NCBI RefSeq assembly: GCF_001718695.1 | Contig: NZ_CP013421.1 | Span: forward strand, 62,001 to 126,000 | Source: Burkholderia ubonensis | GTDB taxonomy: Bacteria > Pseudomonadota > Gammaproteobacteria > Burkholderiales > Burkholderiaceae | Reading direction: 5' to 3' | DNA length: 64,000 nucleotides | In this document: piece by piece, positions 46,778 through 56,202 of the stretch | Layout of the letters: each line of letters starts with the position of its first letter | How positions within the stretch are numbered: position 1 is the stretch's first letter | Made by a program: the position numbers and the translations under genes | The notes under the pieces: model-generated | Seen by the model: only the letters and a program-made list of their open reading frames with translations | Told to the model about the DNA's origin: nothing | Databases searched by the model: none

Positions 46778-47878
46778 TCACGCGTGCCCCCGGCGCTTGT
46801 CGAACAGATAATGGGCGACGCCCCATTCCTGCCCGCCGGCATAGCCGAACAGCTCGGCGACGGCCATGTAGAACATTCGCCAGCGCTGGAACCAGACGCG
46901 CGCGTCGGCGCCATAGACGGTGTCGAAAATCGGCATGATCCGGTCGCGCGCCGCGTCGAGCGACGCGAGCCACTGGTTCGCCGTGCGCGCGTAGTGCGTG
47001 CCGTCGAGCCACCATTGGCGGGCGATGCGCACGTCGTCCTGGAACCGCAGCAGCAGATCGGCCGACGGCATCGTGCCGCCGGTGAAGAAATGGCGCGACA
47101 TCCAGTCGGTGTCGTCGCGCACCGCGAAGTGATAGGCGAGCAGCTTGTGCGCGAAGATGTGCACGAACAGCTTGCCGTCGTCGCGCATCCAGCGCGCGAT
47201 CTTCGCGAGCAGTTGCCCGTAGTTCTTCATGTGCTCGAACATCTCGATCGACAGCACGCGGTCGAAGCCGGCGTCGTCGGCGTCGAAATCGAAGTCGACC
47301 ACGTCGCCGGTCACGATGCGCAGATTGGTCAATCCGCGCCGCGCCGAACATTGCTCGATGAACAGCCGTTGGCCGTGCGAGTTCGACAGGCCGACGATCT
47401 GCGCGTGCGGATAGCGTTCGGCGAGCCACAGCGACAGCGAGCCCCAGCCGCAGCCGAGGTCGAGAATGCGCTGGCCGTCCGCGAGCTGGGCGCGCTCCAC
47501 GTACAACTCGAGCATCGCGTCCTCGGCCTGCGGGAGCGTTTCGGTGCCGCGCGGGTAATAGCCGCACGAATACTTGAGCCGCGGGCCGAGATGCGCCTCG
47601 AAGAACGCGCCGGGCACCTCGTAGTGCTGCGTGTTCGCTGCTTGCGTGTCGATCGCGATCGGGCTCGCGCTCAGTTCGCGCACCAGCGCGTCATGGGCCG
47701 CCGCTCGCCCTTCGCCGTCGTAAGCATGTTCGGCGCGCAGGCGGTCGCGCATCAGCGAGCGCATTCCGGCGCGGATCAGCGGGTCCGGCAGCCAGCCGCG
47801 CTCGCAACAGCGGATCAGCCAGGAGTCGTCGGGTGCCGGCAGCGTGGCCGGCGACGGTGGCGAGGTGGTAGCGGTCAT
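46778..47878 (-). CDS. Cyclopropane-fatty-acid synthase-like methyltransferase (2)
   Basis: A 366-residue Cfa-family methyltransferase of the shorter type. Motifs: [20 protein letters not shown] (about 83-102), KYSCGYY, the SAM loop [20 protein letters not shown] (about 137-156), [25 protein letters not shown] (about 204-220) and [13 protein letters not shown]. It is diverged from the 42687 paralogue, so the operon has two distinct lipid methyltransferases. The start overlaps the end of the DUF1295 gene. Confidence 0.9.
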   Translation of the reverse strand: MTATTSPPSPATLPAPDDSWLIRCCERGWLPDPLIRAGMRSLMRDRLRAEHAYDGEGRAAAHDALVRELSASPIAIDTQAANTQHYEVPGAFFEAHLGPRLKYSCGYYPRGTETLPQAEDAMLELYVERAQLADGQRILDLGCGWGSLSLWLAERYPHAQIVGLSNSHGQRLFIEQCSARRGLTNLRIVTGDVVDFDFDADDAGFDRVLSIEMFEHMKNYGQLLAKIARWMRDDGKLFVHIFAHKLLAYHFAVRDDTDWMSRHFFTGGTMPSADLLLRFQDDVRIARQWWLDGTHYARTANQWLASLDAARDRIMPIFDTVYGADARVWFQRWRMFYMAVAELFGYAGGQEWGVAHYLFDKRRGHA

Positions 47879-48708
47879 CAGCGTGAGCTCCGGTCTTCGG
47901 GGTGATCGGTCGGCGCGGCGGAAGTGCCGCGCATCGGCCTGGGCGGCCACGGCACGAGCGCGCTGGTCGTGCGCATGTAGTCGCGGTAGCCCGGCCGGGT
48001 TTGCACGAGACGCGCTTCGAGCAGCGGCAAGCCGGATATCTTGACCAGCAGCACGGCCATCAGCAGCGGCGGCAGCAGCGTCAGCCAGCCCCACGGCATC
48101 GCGATCGCCAGCGCCGTGTACGCGAGCCAGTGCACGCACTCGAAAAAGTAGTTGGGGTGCCGCGAATAGCGCCACCAGCCGACGCGACAGACCTGGCCGC
48201 GGTGGCCGGGATCGGCGAGGAAGCGCGCGAGCTGCCGGTCGGCGGCCGTCTCGCCTGCCACGGCGGCGATCCAGATCGCGACCGCGGCGGCAAGCGCCGC
48301 CCCCGACGGCGCTTCCGCGCTATAGGCGGGGACGAAGAACGCGATCGACAGCAACATCGAGATCAGCGCTTGCAGCTGGAACAGCCAGAACATGTTGCGC
48401 GGCGCGGCGTCGCCCCATTGCTCGCGGAACCGGCGATAGCGCGGATCTTCCGGCTGCCCGCGATTGCGCCGCCACAGATGCTGCGCGAGCCGCAGGCCCC
48501 AGACGCCGCCGCCGATCGCGACGAGCGCGCGATTCGCGGCGAGGCCGGTGCCGAGCGCTGCGACGAACACGGCTACGCCGCCGAGCGTCGCGGCCCAGAC
48601 GGGGTCGATCATTGCGGCGTTGCGGGAATGCAATTGTTCGATCCATACCGCCGTGAACGACAGGAACAGACCGATGAAAGCGAGCAGGGCAACGGCGACG
48701 GCGGGCAT
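47878..48708 (-). CDS. DUF1295 (steroid 5-alpha-reductase-like) membrane protein
   Basis: A 276-residue integral membrane protein with about six helices and the C-terminal reductase signature [21 protein letters not shown] (about 178-198). The family includes NAD(P)H-dependent reductases of lipids and steroids. In this operon it may reduce or isomerise an acyl-chain double bond; that is inference. It overlaps the Cfa-like gene and follows the anti-sigma gene by about 155 bp. Confidence 0.9.
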   Translation of the reverse strand: MPAVAVALLAFIGLFLSFTAVWIEQLHSRNAAMIDPVWAATLGGVAVFVAALGTGLAANRALVAIGGGVWGLRLAQHLWRRNRGQPEDPRYRRFREQWGDAAPRNMFWLFQLQALISMLLSIAFFVPAYSAEAPSGAALAAAVAIWIAAVAGETAADRQLARFLADPGHRGQVCRVGWWRYSRHPNYFFECVHWLAYTALAIAMPWGWLTLLPPLLMAVLLVKISGLPLLEARLVQTRPGYRDYMRTTSALVPWPPRPMRGTSAAPTDHPEDRSSR

Positions 48709-48863
48709 ACGGGCTCCGAGGACGCGATGTCTTCGATATACGGAGCCGTGGGCGGAACGGATGCAGCAGGCAGGATGCAGCGCGGTTCGGCGGTGTCGGG
48801 AAGGGGCGGGTGAGACGTAGTCGCGCGCCGCGCGGTTGCGCGGCGTGCGTCATGTGGTGCGCG

Positions 48864-49595
48864 TTATGCGGCGTGCATCGGCCCGGTGGCGAGCACGGGC
48901 CCGGTCGGTTGACCGGTCGGCGAGCCGCCGCGCGGCTCGAGCGACACGGCGAGAACCGCGCGCGCGCCGAGTTGCGCGACGATCGCATCGGGCAGCGTCA
49001 TCGACGCCGGCGCGTTCGGCGCGAAGACGCCGAGCGAAATCGGCTTCGCATTCGGCGGAATCAGCCACAGTTCGGTCGAGCGATCGGCGGCGATCGCCGG
49101 CGTGTTCGCCGGCACGACGACCATCGTCGCGCGCCGCAGGTCGACCGTGGCCGTCCAGTCGGCCACGCCGTCCTGCCGCGCGAGCGTGGCGGCCATGTGG
49201 GGCGTGCCGACGGCGGCGCGCTGCGGCGCCTCGCCGACGCGGAGCACGTTGACCGCGAGCAGCCCGAGCGCCGCGGCGCTCGCGCCGATGCCGACCCAGC
49301 GCCACAGTTGCAGGCTGTTCCACCATCCGCTTGATCGTGCGTCGCCGTGAGCGGGCGGCGCAGCGGTGAAGTCGAGTTCGCGCTGGATTTTCGTCCAGAC
49401 GCGCGCGGGCGGCGCGACCGGCGCGACGTCTTCGGCGAGCGGCGCGAGACGGCGCTGCCAGCGCTCGAGCGTGGCGCGCAACATCGGATCGCTTGCGGCG
49501 GACTGCTCCAGCACGCGGCGTGCGTCGGCGTCGAGCACGCCGAGGGCGTATTCCGCGCAGCGCAGTTCGGGATCGTGATCGGGCGACGTATTCAT
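48864..49595 (-). CDS. Anti-sigma factor (RskA family)
   Basis: A 243-residue membrane protein. The N-terminal anti-sigma domain starts RCAEYALGVLDADARRVLEQ and has LERWQRRLAPLAEDVAPV (about 43-60). One helix (WVGIGASAAALGLLAVNVL, about 98-116) is followed by a periplasmic RskA domain (GVADWTATVDLRRATMVVV, STELWLIPPNAKPISLGVF). It should bind and hold the adjacent sigma factor until a signal releases it. The start overlaps the sigma gene stop by four bases. Confidence 0.93.
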   Translation of the reverse strand: MNTSPDHDPELRCAEYALGVLDADARRVLEQSAASDPMLRATLERWQRRLAPLAEDVAPVAPPARVWTKIQRELDFTAAPPAHGDARSSGWWNSLQLWRWVGIGASAAALGLLAVNVLRVGEAPQRAAVGTPHMAATLARQDGVADWTATVDLRRATMVVVPANTPAIAADRSTELWLIPPNAKPISLGVFAPNAPASMTLPDAIVAQLGARAVLAVSLEPRGGSPTGQPTGPVLATGPMHAA

Positions 49596-50203
49596 TGCTC
49601 CAGACACACCTTTAGCTGCATCAGGCTGCGCCGGATCCAGCTTTTCATGGTTCCGAGCGGCACGCGCAATTGCGCGGCCAGCTCACTGTAGGTCGCACCG
49701 CTGAAGAACGCCTCGCGCACCGCGCGGCCGTGGTGCGGATCGAGCCGCTCGAGGCAGCGCTCGAGGCGTTGGCGCTGCTGACTCGCCTCCGCGAGCGCGG
49801 CCGGCGTCGGAGCGTCGTCGGGGACCGTCAGCCGGTGTTCGTCGTCGAGCTGCGCGTCGCGATGCTGCCGCAACCGGTCGATCGTCCGGTTGCGCGCGAG
49901 CGTGACGAGCCATGTCATCGCGCCGCCGCGCGCCGGGTCGAACGCATCGATGCGCCGCCACGCGGCGGTGTAGACATCCTGAAGGAGATCCTCGGCTTCC
50001 CCGTGATCGTGCACCATCCGCACGATGACGCCGAACAGGTGCGCCGCGCTCAGCCGGTAAAGCTCGGCGAAAGCGGCCTGATCGCCGAGCGCCGCCTGCG
50101 ACGTCACGCGGTTCAGGTGTTCGCGGCGCGCGGCGTCCGCGTCGCCGTCGCGCGCAGACGCCGACGGAGCGACGCGCCCGGCATCCTTCGGCCTGTCGTT
50201 CAT
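49592..50203 (-). CDS. ECF sigma factor (with cognate anti-sigma)
   Basis: A 203-residue ECF sigma factor. Region 2 (FAELYRLSAAHLFGVIVRMV, DLLQDVYTAAWRRIDAFDP, TLARNRTIDRLRQHRDAQL) and region 4 (AVREAFFSGATYSELAAQL, VPLGTMKSWIRRSLMQLKV) are typical. It heads a minus-strand operon of at least eight genes down to 42149. It is very similar to the sigma factor at 38896, so promoter overlap between them is likely. A lipocalin gene is divergent from it across a 22-bp palindrome. Confidence 0.95.
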   Translation of the reverse strand: MNDRPKDAGRVAPSASARDGDADAARREHLNRVTSQAALGDQAAFAELYRLSAAHLFGVIVRMVHDHGEAEDLLQDVYTAAWRRIDAFDPARGGAMTWLVTLARNRTIDRLRQHRDAQLDDEHRLTVPDDAPTPAALAEASQQRQRLERCLERLDPHHGRAVREAFFSGATYSELAAQLRVPLGTMKSWIRRSLMQLKVCLEQ

Positions 50204-50377
50204 GCGGAGAAAATGGCGCGCAGAGCCATGGCTTGAATGTGGAGCGAAATATAGCACTGTCGGACGTACCGGTTGAGCGATCGCGGTCGACACGCCGCCT
50301 GTCGTGCAGGCCGGCGGGCGTCGCAGGATCTTCAGTCAGATACGAGCGTCGCGCGCGTGCAGATGCAGCCGTCATTC

Positions 50378-50399
50378 GCGGGATGCTGCAGCATCCCGC
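50378..50399. promoter_or_regulatory. 22-bp perfect palindrome between sigma operon and lipocalin gene
   Basis: The half-site GCGGGATGCTG is followed directly by its exact reverse complement. It is 47 bp upstream of the plus-strand lipocalin start and about 175 bp upstream of the sigma gene. As DNA it could be an operator for a dimeric regulator; as RNA it would form an 11-bp hairpin, but with no following T-run. Confidence 0.55.
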
Positions 50400-50445
50400 C
50401 GGTCGGGTGCAAAATGGCCGGACATCGTGCCTGGAGAGCTAGTCA

Positions 50446-51015
50446 ATGAAGCAAAGTATCGTCCGTAGGCCCGCGCGTGCGGTGTGCATGGTCGTCGCCG
50501 GCGCAGCACTGTTGCTCGCCGGATGCACCGGCCTGGCCGGCGGGCCGAGCGGCAATGCGCAGGTGCCGCAACCGGCCAGGCCCGTCGATCTCGATCGCTA
50601 CGTCGGCCGATGGTACGAATTCGCGCGCTACGAAAACCGCTTCGAACGGGGATGCGACGGCGTGACGGCCGACTATGCGAAGCGGGAGGACGGCCTCATC
50701 GGCGTGCGCAACAGCTGCCGCGAAGGCGGCCCGAACGGGCCGGTGCGGAGTTCCGAAGGGCGGGCGAGAATCGTCGCCGGCAGCGGCGACGCGAAACTGA
50801 AGGTGTCGTTCTTCGGGCCGTTCTTCTTCGGCGATTACTGGGTGCTCGATCACGCCGACGACTATGCATGGTCGATCGTCGGCGAGCCGTCGGGCCGGTT
50901 CCTGTGGATCCTCACACGCAGCGCGAAGCCTTCTGCCGACGAAGCCGTGGCGCTGATCGAGCGCGTGCGCACGCTCGGGTACGACACGAAGATGTTGCGC
51001 CGCACCGCGCATTAG
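50446..51015 (+). CDS. Lipocalin (Blc-like) lipoprotein, divergent copy
   Basis: A 189-residue lipocalin lipoprotein. The lipobox is LLLAGC (Cys at about 27). The lipocalin signature is YVGRWYEFARYENRFERGCD (about 49-68), and FFGPFFFGDYWVLDHADDY and WILTRSAKPS follow. GGAGAG lies before the ATG. It is divergent from the ECF operon that carries another lipocalin, suggesting shared control and related lipid cargo. Confidence 0.93.
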   Translation: MKQSIVRRPARAVCMVVAGAALLLAGCTGLAGGPSGNAQVPQPARPVDLDRYVGRWYEFARYENRFERGCDGVTADYAKREDGLIGVRNSCREGGPNGPVRSSEGRARIVAGSGDAKLKVSFFGPFFFGDYWVLDHADDYAWSIVGEPSGRFLWILTRSAKPSADEAVALIERVRTLGYDTKMLRRTAH

Positions 51016-51154
51016 GGCGGCCGCGCGAGGTCGGCCCAGCGAGGCGGCACGCGCAAGCCGCATGCGCGCGGCCGATCGAAGCGCATGGCGCGCGCGCGGA
51101 CCGGCCTGCAACCCGCCTCGCGCCGGGCCACTGCCGGCGCGAGCCGGTAAGCGA

Positions 51155-51814
51155 CTAAGCCTGCCCGCGATCGCGCGCGTTCACGGCGACCACCGACGGC
51201 GATTCCGCAAGCGGGACGAAGCGCCGCGTCGCGCCGTCGAGCGCGTCGATGCCGCCGCTCTCGATGTCGTAGACCCAGCCGTGCAGGTTCATGCGGCCTT
51301 GCTCGAGCGCGAGCGCGACCGACGGGTGGGTGCGCAGGTTCGCAAGCTGCGCGATCACGTTTTCGCGCACCAGCCCGTCGAGCTTGGCGCGCGGCGTGTC
51401 GTATTCATGGGCGGCATTGATGACCTTCGCGGCATCGGCATGGCGCAGCCAGTTCGCGACGGCCGGCAGATGATCGAGGCACGTGCAGCGCGAGATCGCG
51501 CCCATCGCGCCGCAATCGGAGTGGCCGCAGATCACGATGTCGCGCACGCCGAGGACGGCGACCGCGTATTCGACGGTGGCCGACACGCCGCCCGGCTCGG
51601 GGCCGTACGACGGCACGATGTTGCCGGCATTGCGGATGACGAACAGTTCGCCGGGTTCGCGCTGCGTGAGCAGCTCGGGGACGACGCGGCTGTCGGAGCA
51701 CGTGACGAACAGCGCTTTGGGGCTCTGTGACGTGGCGAGTTGCTTGAACAGCGCCTCGCGTTGCGGAAAGATGTCGCGCTGAAAACGCAGAAAACCGTCG
51801 ATGATGTCTTGCAT
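51155..51814 (-). CDS. Beta-class carbonic anhydrase
   Basis: A 219-residue zinc enzyme interconverting carbon dioxide and bicarbonate. Zinc ligands and catalytic dyad are visible: [11 protein letters not shown] (Cys and Asp-Arg at about 39-44) and [13 protein letters not shown] (His and Cys at about 98-101). [11 protein letters not shown] and [15 protein letters not shown] are typical too. Length is normal. It is convergent with the lipocalin gene and probably independent of the light-response island. Confidence 0.95.
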   Translation of the reverse strand: MQDIIDGFLRFQRDIFPQREALFKQLATSQSPKALFVTCSDSRVVPELLTQREPGELFVIRNAGNIVPSYGPEPGGVSATVEYAVAVLGVRDIVICGHSDCGAMGAISRCTCLDHLPAVANWLRHADAAKVINAAHEYDTPRAKLDGLVRENVIAQLANLRTHPSVALALEQGRMNLHGWVYDIESGGIDALDGATRRFVPLAESPSVVAVNARDRGQA

Positions 51815-52207
51815 GCTTGCTCCAAGGCTTCAAGTTCGGATGCCGGCGCAGAAGCGGCACGTGCCCCTGCGCGGCGCGCAATATTATCCCGATATCGAGC
51901 CGGTGTGGTATCGCGCCTTCGCGAGCCTTCGTGTGGGGGCAGAACGCTCGCGCGCAAATGCTGCTGCGCAGATTCCGCTGGATTTTTGGGGTCGCACCGA
52001 AAACGAGAGGCCCGCGCGAAGCGTGCCGATCGGCACGCGGCGCCGTTTTCCCGGCTCGCCGTATGGCCATTCTCCCGCGCCGGAAAAATCTTGTAGCATC
52101 GCCGGCGTGCCAGCGGGCAGGCAGCGAGCGCCGCTGCCAGCCGGTTTTTTCCTGTTTGTCGCGGTCATGCCGGGTCGGCCGGCGGTGCCGATTCACATGA
52201 GGTCAGT
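51815..52207. other. Intergenic region between carbonic anhydrase and GlxA-type regulator
   Basis: About 390 bp between divergent genes. No supported gene, RNA or clear operator was found; it should hold both promoters. Confidence 0.5.
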
Positions 52208-53161
52208 ATGCGTCGCATTGGGCTCGTCCTCGTCCCGCAGTTCCAGGTGATGAGTTTGCTAGCGTTATCCGTGTTCGACATCGCCAATCTGCGGGCCGGG
52301 CGCTCGCTGTACGAGGTCAGCGTCATCTCGGAGGATGGCGGCCCGGTGGAGGCGTCGTTCGGCATGTGCGCGTCGACCCGGCCGGCTCACGCGGCGGAGC
52401 TGCACACCGTATTCGTCGGGGCGTCGTTGTCGAAGCCGCCGCTGACCGACGGCATGCGCCAGTTGCTGCTCGATCTCTCCGGCAAAGTCGAGCGGATGGC
52501 CTCGATCTGCCTCGGCGCATTTCTGCTGGCCGACGCCGGCTTGCTCGACGGGCGCCGCGCCACGACGCACTGGGCGTACGTCGACCAGTTCAGGGAGCGC
52601 TTTCCGGCGGTGAGCGTCGAGAAGGACTGCATCTTCGTGCGTGACGGCAGGATCTGGAGTTCGGCCGGGATGAGCACGGCCATCGACATGGCGCTCGCGA
52701 TGCTCGAGGAGGATCTCGGCGCGGATGCCGCGCTGGAGGTCGCCAAGGATCTCGTGATTGAACGGTGGCGGCGCTCGGGCGCGCAGCCGCAGACGTCGGT
52801 GCTGCTCGAGCATCCGGCGCGCAGCAACCGGATCCACGAGGTCATCACCTACATCCGGCAGCATCTCGGCACCGAACTGACCGTAGAGAAGCTCGCCGAC
52901 GTGGCGCGAATGAGCAAGCGCCAGTTCACGCGTCGCTTCAAGGACGAAACGGGCCTGACGCCGGCCAAGGCGGTCGATCGCATCAGGCTCGAAACGGCGC
53001 GCGATTTCCTGACGAGTTCGTCATGGACCATCGACACGATCGCGCGCGAAACCGGATACGCGGATCCGGAGCGCATGAGGCGCTCCTTCGTGCGCGCGTT
53101 CGGGCAGCCGCCGCAGGCGCTGCGGCGACCGGCCGCGACCGAGCCCGTGGATTCCGACTGA
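52208..53161 (+). CDS. GlxA-type AraC family regulator (DJ-1/PfpI domain plus HTH)
   Basis: A 317-residue transcription factor. The N-terminal DJ-1/PfpI-like domain (about 1-185) has ASICLGAFLLADAGLLDGRR at the nucleophile-elbow position and ATTHWAYVDQFRERFP. The C-terminal AraC domain (about 212-310) includes LTVEKLADVARMSKRQFTRR and DTIARETGYADPERMRRSFV. Relatives respond to small amines or nitrogen compounds; the ligand here is unknown and no obvious target genes are adjacent. Confidence 0.92.
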   Translation: MRRIGLVLVPQFQVMSLLALSVFDIANLRAGRSLYEVSVISEDGGPVEASFGMCASTRPAHAAELHTVFVGASLSKPPLTDGMRQLLLDLSGKVERMASICLGAFLLADAGLLDGRRATTHWAYVDQFRERFPAVSVEKDCIFVRDGRIWSSAGMSTAIDMALAMLEEDLGADAALEVAKDLVIERWRRSGAQPQTSVLLEHPARSNRIHEVITYIRQHLGTELTVEKLADVARMSKRQFTRRFKDETGLTPAKAVDRIRLETARDFLTSSSWTIDTIARETGYADPERMRRSFVRAFGQPPQALRRPAATEPVDSD

Positions 53162-53744
53162 CGCGTGCCGGCGGATGTCGCATCCAGCATGGCGCGAAAC
53201 GAGGGAACTGCGTCCCTCCGCGCGCATCGTTGATAAATAAAATGAGCGCTGTCCGGATGGCATCGGTTCCGGGATGCCGCCGGCCGGGGCCTCGCAGCCG
53301 ACGGGACGCATCCAGCAGATCTCGCTTCAACCCGTCGACATCGTTCCCGCCAGTTGGACGAACTTTCCGCACCCGATTTCAGTGCCGTGCTCGGCTGCGT
53401 CCGGTTGCGTTCGCGCACGGGGCGTCGAAGCTGGTGCTCGCCGATCCAGCGATGGCGGCCCCCCAACCTCGACGCGACGCTCGCCGCACGACGGCCGGCC
53501 GCGCGTCGGGTACGAGCTGCGGCCGGGCGTGCTCGCTGGTTCGGCGGCGAAGGGGCGCGGTCGGTCGGGCGCGTGCCGGGTTCGGACGCGAACGCGCTCG
53601 TCCGCCGCGCAGCGCACGCAATTGCCCGCGGCAAGCATCGAGCACCGGTGACGCAAGCGCCGTCGGACACGCCGGCGCGAGATGCGTCGCGGCCCGCATT
53701 CGCGGCACTGAACCAAGACTGAATGGACCGTTGAGACGCAGGAT
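53162..53744. other. Intergenic region upstream of the FixJ-like regulator
   Basis: About 580 bp with no supported gene. Open frames on both strands here have no family resemblance and start with weak codons. A short AT-rich patch (TTGATAAATAAAATGA, 53230-53245) stands out and may mark a promoter. Confidence 0.5.
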
Positions 53745-54386
53745 ATGGCAGAGGTAGCGACGCAAGACGGTTCGACGCCGGTCGTGTACATCGTCGACGA
53801 CGATGCCGCGGTGCGCGCGTCGCTCGATACGCTGTTGCGCTCGATGGGCATGCGCGTCGCGACGTTTGCGAGCACGGCCGAATTGCGCGCTACGCAATGG
53901 GCGGACGCGTCGAGTTGTCTGCTGCTCGACGTCCGGCTGCGCGGCGAGAGCGGGCTGGTGTTCCAGCAGGCGCATGATCGGCCGCCGGTGCCGATCGTCG
54001 TCATCAGCGGCTTCGCCGACGTCGAGGTGTGTCGCAAGGCGCTGAAGGGCGGCGCCGTCGATTTTCTGGTGAAGCCGTTTACCGACCAGGAGCTGATCGA
54101 CGCCGTGAACCTCGCGCTGTCGCTCGATACGGCTCGGCGTACGAACGACAGCACGCGCCGGCGGCTGCAGCAGTTGTTCGAGCAGCTTACGCGGCGCGAG
54201 CGCGAGGTGCTCGCGCACGTGGTCAGCGGGGCGTTGAACAAGCAGATCGCTTCGCAGCTCGGATTGAGTCTGATCACCGTCAAGCAGCATCGCGCGTCGG
54301 TGATGCGCAAGATGAATGCGTCGTCGCTAGCCGACCTCGTGCGCAAGTCGGAAGCCATCGGCGTGCACGCGCCGGCGGCGGGCTAG
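53745..54386 (+). CDS. FixJ/TtrR-type response regulator (receiver plus LuxR HTH)
   Basis: A 213-residue regulator. The receiver has the acidic pair VVYIVDDDAAVRASL, phospho-Asp in CLLLDVRLRGESGLV (about 65), Ser in VVISGFADVE and Lys in DFLVKPFTDQEL (about 107-109). The LuxR HTH is LTRREREVLAHVVSGALNKQ followed by GLSLITVKQHRASVMRKM (about 145-185). It is convergent with a PAS histidine kinase 197 bp away, its probable partner. Confidence 0.93.
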   Translation: MAEVATQDGSTPVVYIVDDDAAVRASLDTLLRSMGMRVATFASTAELRATQWADASSCLLLDVRLRGESGLVFQQAHDRPPVPIVVISGFADVEVCRKALKGGAVDFLVKPFTDQELIDAVNLALSLDTARRTNDSTRRRLQQLFEQLTRREREVLAHVVSGALNKQIASQLGLSLITVKQHRASVMRKMNASSLADLVRKSEAIGVHAPAAG

Positions 54387-54582
54387 GCGGCGCGGCGATG
54401 ACGCCGGTTCGGTGTGGTTCCAGTTCGGCTTGCCGATCGAGGTGCCAGGCTCGAATCTATCGGGGACCGCCTATGTGGCGGCCGTCGTGTTGATCCGGCG
54501 CTTGGGCGAACCGCGCGTTAAGCCGCCCCACGGCGACGAGGGCAAGCGTTCAGCAAAACCGCGTCTGTCGATACGGCTTTCG

Positions 54583-55824
54583 TCACCCGTCGGCGGCCTC
54601 GGCTGGCCGGCGCGCGGGTAGTGCGAACGAGAAGCGGCAGCCCGCGCCCGGTTCGCCGTGTGCCCATATCCTGCCGTGGTGCGCGTCGACGATCGAGCGA
54701 GCGACGGTGAGGCCCATTCCCATGCCGTCGCACTTGCTCGTGAAGAACGGCTCGAAAAGCTGGTCGATCGTCGCCTGTTCGACGCCGGGGCCCGTATCGC
54801 AGACGTCGAACACGACTTCGTCGGCATTCGCGGTGACCGACACGCTGAGCACGCGCTCGCGCGACGAACCGATATCGATCGCCTGGATGCCATTGAGCAG
54901 CAGATTCGCGAGCACCTGCTGGATCAGAACCGGATCGGCGAATACGCGCGCGTCCGGATCGATCGAACGTTCGATGCGGACGTCCTTTGCGCCGGCTTCG
55001 GGCGAGACCAGGAACAGCGCGGCATGCACGGCGTCCGACGCCGCGAACTCGACGAACTGGACCGGCGCCTTGGCGATGAAGCCGCGAATCTTGCGGCATA
55101 TCTCGGTCGCGTCGCGCGCCCAGCGCGCGGCGCGGGCGATGGCGGCTGTCGCTTCGCCGATGTCGGGCTCGTCGCGAGCGAGCCAGCGCAACGCGGCTTC
55201 GGCCGATGAACCGACGGCCGACAGCGGCTGGCTCACCTCGTGCAGGATCGACGCGGACATCTCGCCGAACAGCGACACGCGCGCGGCACGCGCGGCTTCC
55301 GCGCGCAACGCGTCGAGCCGGTCGCTGTGCTCCTTCTGTTCGGTCACGTCGAACGCGTAGAAATGCAGGCGCCGGTAGCCGTCCTCGTGCTTCGGCAGCG
55401 AGCAGCGCCACACGATCGGCACGCTGCGGCCCTTGAAGGTCAGCAGCGTGCGCTCGCCCTGGCACGCGGGGCTAGCGTCGTAGATGGCGCGCAGCACCGC
55501 GCGGTTGCTCAATCGATCGGGCGGCAACAGGATCTGCGCATGCTCGAGGAAATGCGCTCTCGACTCCGCTTCGAACAGGCTCACCACCGCGTCGTTGACG
55601 GCCACCAGCGTGTGCTGCGCGCGCAGCTCCGCGACGGCGTGCGGATGCTCGTCGAAATAGCGGTCGAGATCGACGATGCCCGACCGCCGCAGCGCCTGCA
55701 CCGCCCGATAAACGTGCGACCAGTCTTCGATCAGGATCGGTATCGGCGCCGACAGAAAGAGCTCGCTTTCCGCCGGAGGTGAGTCGCCTGGCGGCTTGAG
55801 CGTGAGGGTTGCGGACGTGGGCAT
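54583..55824 (-). CDS. PAS sensor histidine kinase (FixL-like)
   Basis: A 413-residue cytoplasmic kinase. A PAS domain (about 55-165, with RRLHFYAFDVTEQKEHSDRL at its end) leads to the phospho-acceptor MSASILHEVSQPLSAVGSSA (His at about 195), then HATPase motifs NLLLNGIQAI, DTGPGVEQATIDQLF and GMGMGLTVARSIVDAHHGRI. No transmembrane segment is seen. The HEVxQPL form groups it with FixL/DctB-type kinases that pair with FixJ-like regulators, as encoded next door. The signal is unknown. Confidence 0.92.
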   Translation of the reverse strand: MPTSATLTLKPPGDSPPAESELFLSAPIPILIEDWSHVYRAVQALRRSGIVDLDRYFDEHPHAVAELRAQHTLVAVNDAVVSLFEAESRAHFLEHAQILLPPDRLSNRAVLRAIYDASPACQGERTLLTFKGRSVPIVWRCSLPKHEDGYRRLHFYAFDVTEQKEHSDRLDALRAEAARAARVSLFGEMSASILHEVSQPLSAVGSSAEAALRWLARDEPDIGEATAAIARAARWARDATEICRKIRGFIAKAPVQFVEFAASDAVHAALFLVSPEAGAKDVRIERSIDPDARVFADPVLIQQVLANLLLNGIQAIDIGSSRERVLSVSVTANADEVVFDVCDTGPGVEQATIDQLFEPFFTSKCDGMGMGLTVARSIVDAHHGRIWAHGEPGAGCRFSFALPARRPAEAADG

Positions 55825-56202
55825 GAGGACCAGGTGCTTGCGCTGTGGGCTCGCGTTGCGCGCGAAAAACCGGATGGACAGACGTGACGCATCGGGCCGG
55901 CGATCGATGCGTTGCATGTGCGTTCGAATGCAAGTGCAACTATAAGGTAGATCGTTGCGCGTTGCAGTGCGTGCCGCGGGCGGCGGGTAGCCGATCGGCA
56001 ACCCAAACCTTGGTATGAGACGGCATCCACCACCGGCTGATGGTTCAGACGAAATCGTTCCACTAGACTCGCCTTCGACGTGAGTGAAGGGCGTGGTGCC
56101 GCGAAGCGGGGAATCGGCGAGGCGGCAGCTTCGCGGTTTCGTCGGCGCAACGCACCGATGGCGGGCGCCGCATGCGCGGTCGATGCAAGGGGAACGGAAG
56201 AT
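55825..56202. other. Intergenic region upstream of the PAS kinase
   Basis: About 378 bp between the divergent kinase and DUF3331 genes. An inverted repeat GTTGCA (55911-55916) and TGCAAC (55935-55940) flanks a TGCATT-rich centre and could be an operator. No gene is supported here. Confidence 0.45.

Noticed and set aside
50378-50399. Palindrome as a rho-independent terminator
   Set aside because: No T-run follows on either strand and it lies between divergent promoters.
53354-53722. 122-codon frame upstream of the FixJ-like regulator
   Set aside because: It has a TTG start, no ribosome-binding site and Arg/Ala-rich sequence with no family resemblance.
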